From the NCBI RefSeq assembly GCF_024970185.1, contig NZ_CP103965.1, positions 4,855,001-4,919,000 on the forward strand: a stretch of 64,000 nt of DNA, written 5' to 3'. Under the pieces are notes generated by a model. It did not search any database. It was not told the DNA's origin and saw only the letters and a list, made by a program, of their open reading frames with translations. Each line of letters begins with the position of its first letter. Position 1 is the stretch's first letter. Made by a program: the position numbers and the translations under genes. This stretch comes from Pseudomonas sp. N3-W. GTDB lineage: Bacteria; Pseudomonadota; Gammaproteobacteria; Pseudomonadales; Pseudomonadaceae. This document shows, one piece after another, positions 62,079-64,000 of the stretch.

Positions 62079-62181
62079 GACTCTCTGCTCGTGAAGATAT
62101 GGCGCCAAACCCGGCTGTTGCCTAAACTGTGCCCAAGGCGCGACAAGCGCTGGCGCATGCAGACTCATTGATAAATGGGCC

Positions 62182-62208
62182 TAAAGTTTTCGCAGGGAAC
62201 GCCGAAAA
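62182..62208 (+). promoter_or_regulatory. FliA (sigma-28) promoter of flgM
   Basis: TAAA at 62182-62185, 15 bases, then GCCGAAAA at 62201-62208: the FliA consensus TAAA-N15-GCCGATAA with one mismatch. It lies 39 bp before the flgM ATG. Confidence 0.85.
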
Positions 62209-62246
62209 CATGGCAAGCGTCCAAATACCCAGAGGTTTTTTTTATC

Positions 62247-62573
62247 ATGGTCATCGATTTCAGCCGTTTGAACAGCTCCTCGTCACTGACGGGCAGTACA
62301 CGTACCAGCGCCAGCAAGGACACCGCCGACGCCGGCAAATCCGCGCCGCTGACTACTGCGGCCGAACAGGCCAGTACCACCCAAAGCGGGGAATCGGTAC
62401 ATCTCAGCAATGAGGCTCAACAGTTGCAGAAGGTCACTGACACGCTGCGCGATCAGCCTGCCGTCGACAACGCCCGTGTGGCGCAGTTGAAAGCAGCGAT
62501 TGCCGATGGCAGCTATAAAGTCGACAGCAACCGTGTAGCCAGCAAACTGCTCAACTTCGAAGCCCAGCGCTAG
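62247..62573 (+). CDS. flgM: Anti-sigma-28 factor FlgM
   Basis: Binds FliA until hook completion, then is exported. The 108-residue product begins [20 protein letters not shown] with the usual low-complexity Ser/Thr half. The FliA-binding C-terminal half is [45 protein letters not shown], then [11 protein letters not shown]. The ATG at 62247 gives the family length; the frame is open 24 codons further up. Its own FliA promoter gives feedback. flgN follows after 48 bp. Confidence 0.96.
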   Translation: MVIDFSRLNSSSSLTGSTRTSASKDTADAGKSAPLTTAAEQASTTQSGESVHLSNEAQQLQKVTDTLRDQPAVDNARVAQLKAAIADGSYKVDSNRVASKLLNFEAQR

Positions 62574-62621
62574 GCCTCGCGCCGCGCCAGGCTTTTGGAC
62601 GCTTAAAACCCAAGGCCAGCC

Positions 62622-63089
62622 ATGCACGACACTAATTTACTGCAACTGATCACCGACGACTTTGCTCCAGCTCAACATTTGCTGGGGTTACTGCAAACCG
62701 AGTCCCTCGCCTTGCACGGTCGCGACATGCCACTGCTCGAAGAAATTCTGGCGCAGAAACAGGCATTGATCATTCTGCTTGAACAGCATGGCCGCAAGCG
62801 CAGCGAAATCCTCGCCAGCCTCAACCTGCCGCTTACTCGCGAAGGCCTGGAGCAACTCGCCAACCATTCGAGCATTGGTCAGCAGTTGATGGAACAGAGC
62901 GATGTACTGACCGATCTGCTGGCTCAATGCCAGGCGGCCAATCTCAAAAATGGCCAGTCGATCCAGATACAGCAGGCCACTACGGCCAATCAGCTGAAAA
63001 TCCTCACCGGCGGTGAACCGCCAGCGCTCTATGATGCGCGCGGATCAACTTCCAGGATGGCCGGGCCTCGTCCGCTAAGCCAGGCTTGA
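62622..63089 (+). CDS. flgN: Flagellar export chaperone FlgN
   Basis: Cytosolic chaperone for the hook-filament junction proteins FlgK and FlgL. The 155-residue, mostly helical product (MHDTNLLQLITDDFAPAQHLLGLLQTESLALHGRDMPLLEEILAQKQALIILLEQ in pieces) has the FlgN helix pattern and a flexible tail (GGEPPALYDARGSTSRM). It sits between flgM and ycgR, the standard Pseudomonas order flgA-flgM-flgN-ycgR. Confidence 0.92.
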   Translation: MHDTNLLQLITDDFAPAQHLLGLLQTESLALHGRDMPLLEEILAQKQALIILLEQHGRKRSEILASLNLPLTREGLEQLANHSSIGQQLMEQSDVLTDLLAQCQAANLKNGQSIQIQQATTANQLKILTGGEPPALYDARGSTSRMAGPRPLSQA

Positions 63090-63180
63090 TCTCTTGATGA
63101 GTTCGCTCTATCAACACGTGAAACATGCTGGCAAAATGCTGGCTCGCCGTAGTCATATTTTGTCTGGAGATTGATGAACC

Positions 63181-63927
63181 GTGTTCAATGCCTTAAACGC
63201 GGAAGACGCTCCGCAGCCACCCAAGGTGCTCACCACGCCACTGGAAATCTCCGGCAACCTGCGCCAGCTGCAAGACAGCCATGACCCGCTGATCATCACG
63301 TTCCACGAGCGCAGCCAGCGCTTCCAGAGCTATCTGGTGGACGTCGACCGTGACAGCAACATGATTGCCCTGGACGAAATGATTCCCCGTGACGGCGAGC
63401 GTTTCCTGTTGGCCGGCGAACCGTTTCGGGTCGAAGGTTTTCATGACGGCGTGCGGATCGCCTGGGAAAGCAACGGCCCGCTGACCATCGACGAATCTGG
63501 CGGTGGCCGCTGCTACCGTGGCGCGCTGCCTGATGAAGTGGTTTACCACCAGCGTCGCAATGCCTTTCGTGCAGCACTGAAACTGGCTCAACTGGTGAAC
63601 GTCGAGCTGGGCGGCGAAAAGCTCAAGGCGCCAATCAACGGCAAGCTGCTCGACATTTCCGCCACCGGCTGCAAGCTGCGTTTCGACGGCGATATCACAT
63701 CCAGCCTGCAACTGGGCCAGGTCTACGACCGTTTCATCGCCGCCCTGCCCTTCGGCAGCATGACGGCACCCGTAGAGCTGCGTTACCTGCACTTCGAAGA
63801 AAGGATCAACACCACCTTTGCCGGCGTGCGCTTTCACAACATGAGTGGCCTGGTGCAGCGCCAGGTTGAGCGCTTTGTCTATCAGTTGCAACGTGAAGCC
63901 CGACGCTTCGACAAAGACGACATCTGA
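63181..63927 (+). CDS. ycgR: Flagellar brake protein YcgR (PilZ, c-di-GMP receptor)
   Basis: Slows the flagellar motor when bound to cyclic di-GMP. The 248-residue product has an N-terminal YcgR-N domain (about 15-110, [36 protein letters not shown] in pieces). The C-terminal PilZ domain has the RxxxR motif in [11 protein letters not shown] and [11 protein letters not shown], which fits D/NxSxxG. Both halves of the c-di-GMP site are intact. It starts with GTG, with GGAG about ten bases upstream, and ends at a strong terminator. Confidence 0.93.
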   Translation: MFNALNAEDAPQPPKVLTTPLEISGNLRQLQDSHDPLIITFHERSQRFQSYLVDVDRDSNMIALDEMIPRDGERFLLAGEPFRVEGFHDGVRIAWESNGPLTIDESGGGRCYRGALPDEVVYHQRRNAFRAALKLAQLVNVELGGEKLKAPINGKLLDISATGCKLRFDGDITSSLQLGQVYDRFIAALPFGSMTAPVELRYLHFEERINTTFAGVRFHNMSGLVQRQVERFVYQLQREARRFDKDDI

Positions 63928-63939
63928 TACACCATCAAC

Positions 63940-63978
63940 AAAAAACGGGCAGTCCCTTGCGGTGACTGCCCGTTTTTT
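63940..63978 (+). terminator. Terminator of ycgR
   Basis: AAAAACGGGCAGTC and GACTGCCCGTTTTTTT arms around a 9-base loop, just after the ycgR stop. Confidence 0.9.
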
Positions 63979-64000
63979 TATGCCTGGCGTTTAAGGCCTG

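Overview
The window is a stretch of chromosome from a Pseudomonas of the P. fluorescens type. Evidence for this is the gene content and order (gpsA, fabAB, mazG-relA-rlmD-cysM, gacS-ldhA, oprH-phoPQ, dctA, nrdA, flgBCDE with cheR/cheV, and flgA-flgM-flgN-ycgR), the 917-codon GacS with H294/D717/H863, high GC with typical pseudomonad codon use, and many copies of the GTGGGAGCGAGC-type REP sequence. No rRNA, tRNA, CRISPR, prophage or insertion sequence was seen. One gene is cut by the left edge.

Layout. 1-8.5 kb: gpsA, then an unusual TonB receptor / periplasmic binding protein / hybrid kinase operon, then the unsaturated fatty acid operon fabAB behind a DesT/FabR-like operator. 8.7-16.4 kb: a small ORF, a divergent nitrilase-like gene, and the minus-strand run DUF2058, mazG, relA, rlmD, cysM. 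16.6-22.9 kb: a PirRS-like two-component system with a Fur-box candidate, then gacS and ldhA. 22.9-30.9 kb: small housekeeping and redox genes (zinc ribbon, META lipoprotein, TlpA-like, ArsC-like, wrbA, DUF2069, a 3-methyladenine glycosylase, ttcA, Yip1, sprT, a CoA-transferase/racemase), separated by REPINs. 31-40.9 kb: dctA with a sigma-54 promoter and tandem palindromes, an AraC-type regulator, phoQ-phoP-oprH behind an 11-bp-repeat PhoP box, a dienelactone hydrolase, a phosphopantetheinyl transferase and an RstAB-like system. 41-44.6 kb: nrdA with a DnaA box, two NrdR boxes exactly 31 bp apart and a long structured leader.

44.7-54.9 kb is the accessory part. It holds a 1508-residue RTX-repeat protein with near-identical tandem 208-residue units, two paralogous Sec-exported two-cysteine mini-proteins of 65 residues, an AT-rich gap, and a MacA-MacB-outer-membrane-factor export operon. 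It lies directly behind nrdA, where nrdB would sit in P. aeruginosa. The best candidate for an undescribed system is the pair of secreted mini-proteins next to a MacAB-TolC-type exporter.

55-64 kb is the flagellar and chemotaxis locus: flgBCDE (minus strand) from a sigma-54 promoter with an octamer array that looks like an enhancer, a Sel1-like gene inserted between flgB and cheR, cheR and cheV, then divergent flgA (sigma-54 promoter almost touching the start codon), flgM (FliA promoter), flgN and the c-di-GMP brake ycgR.
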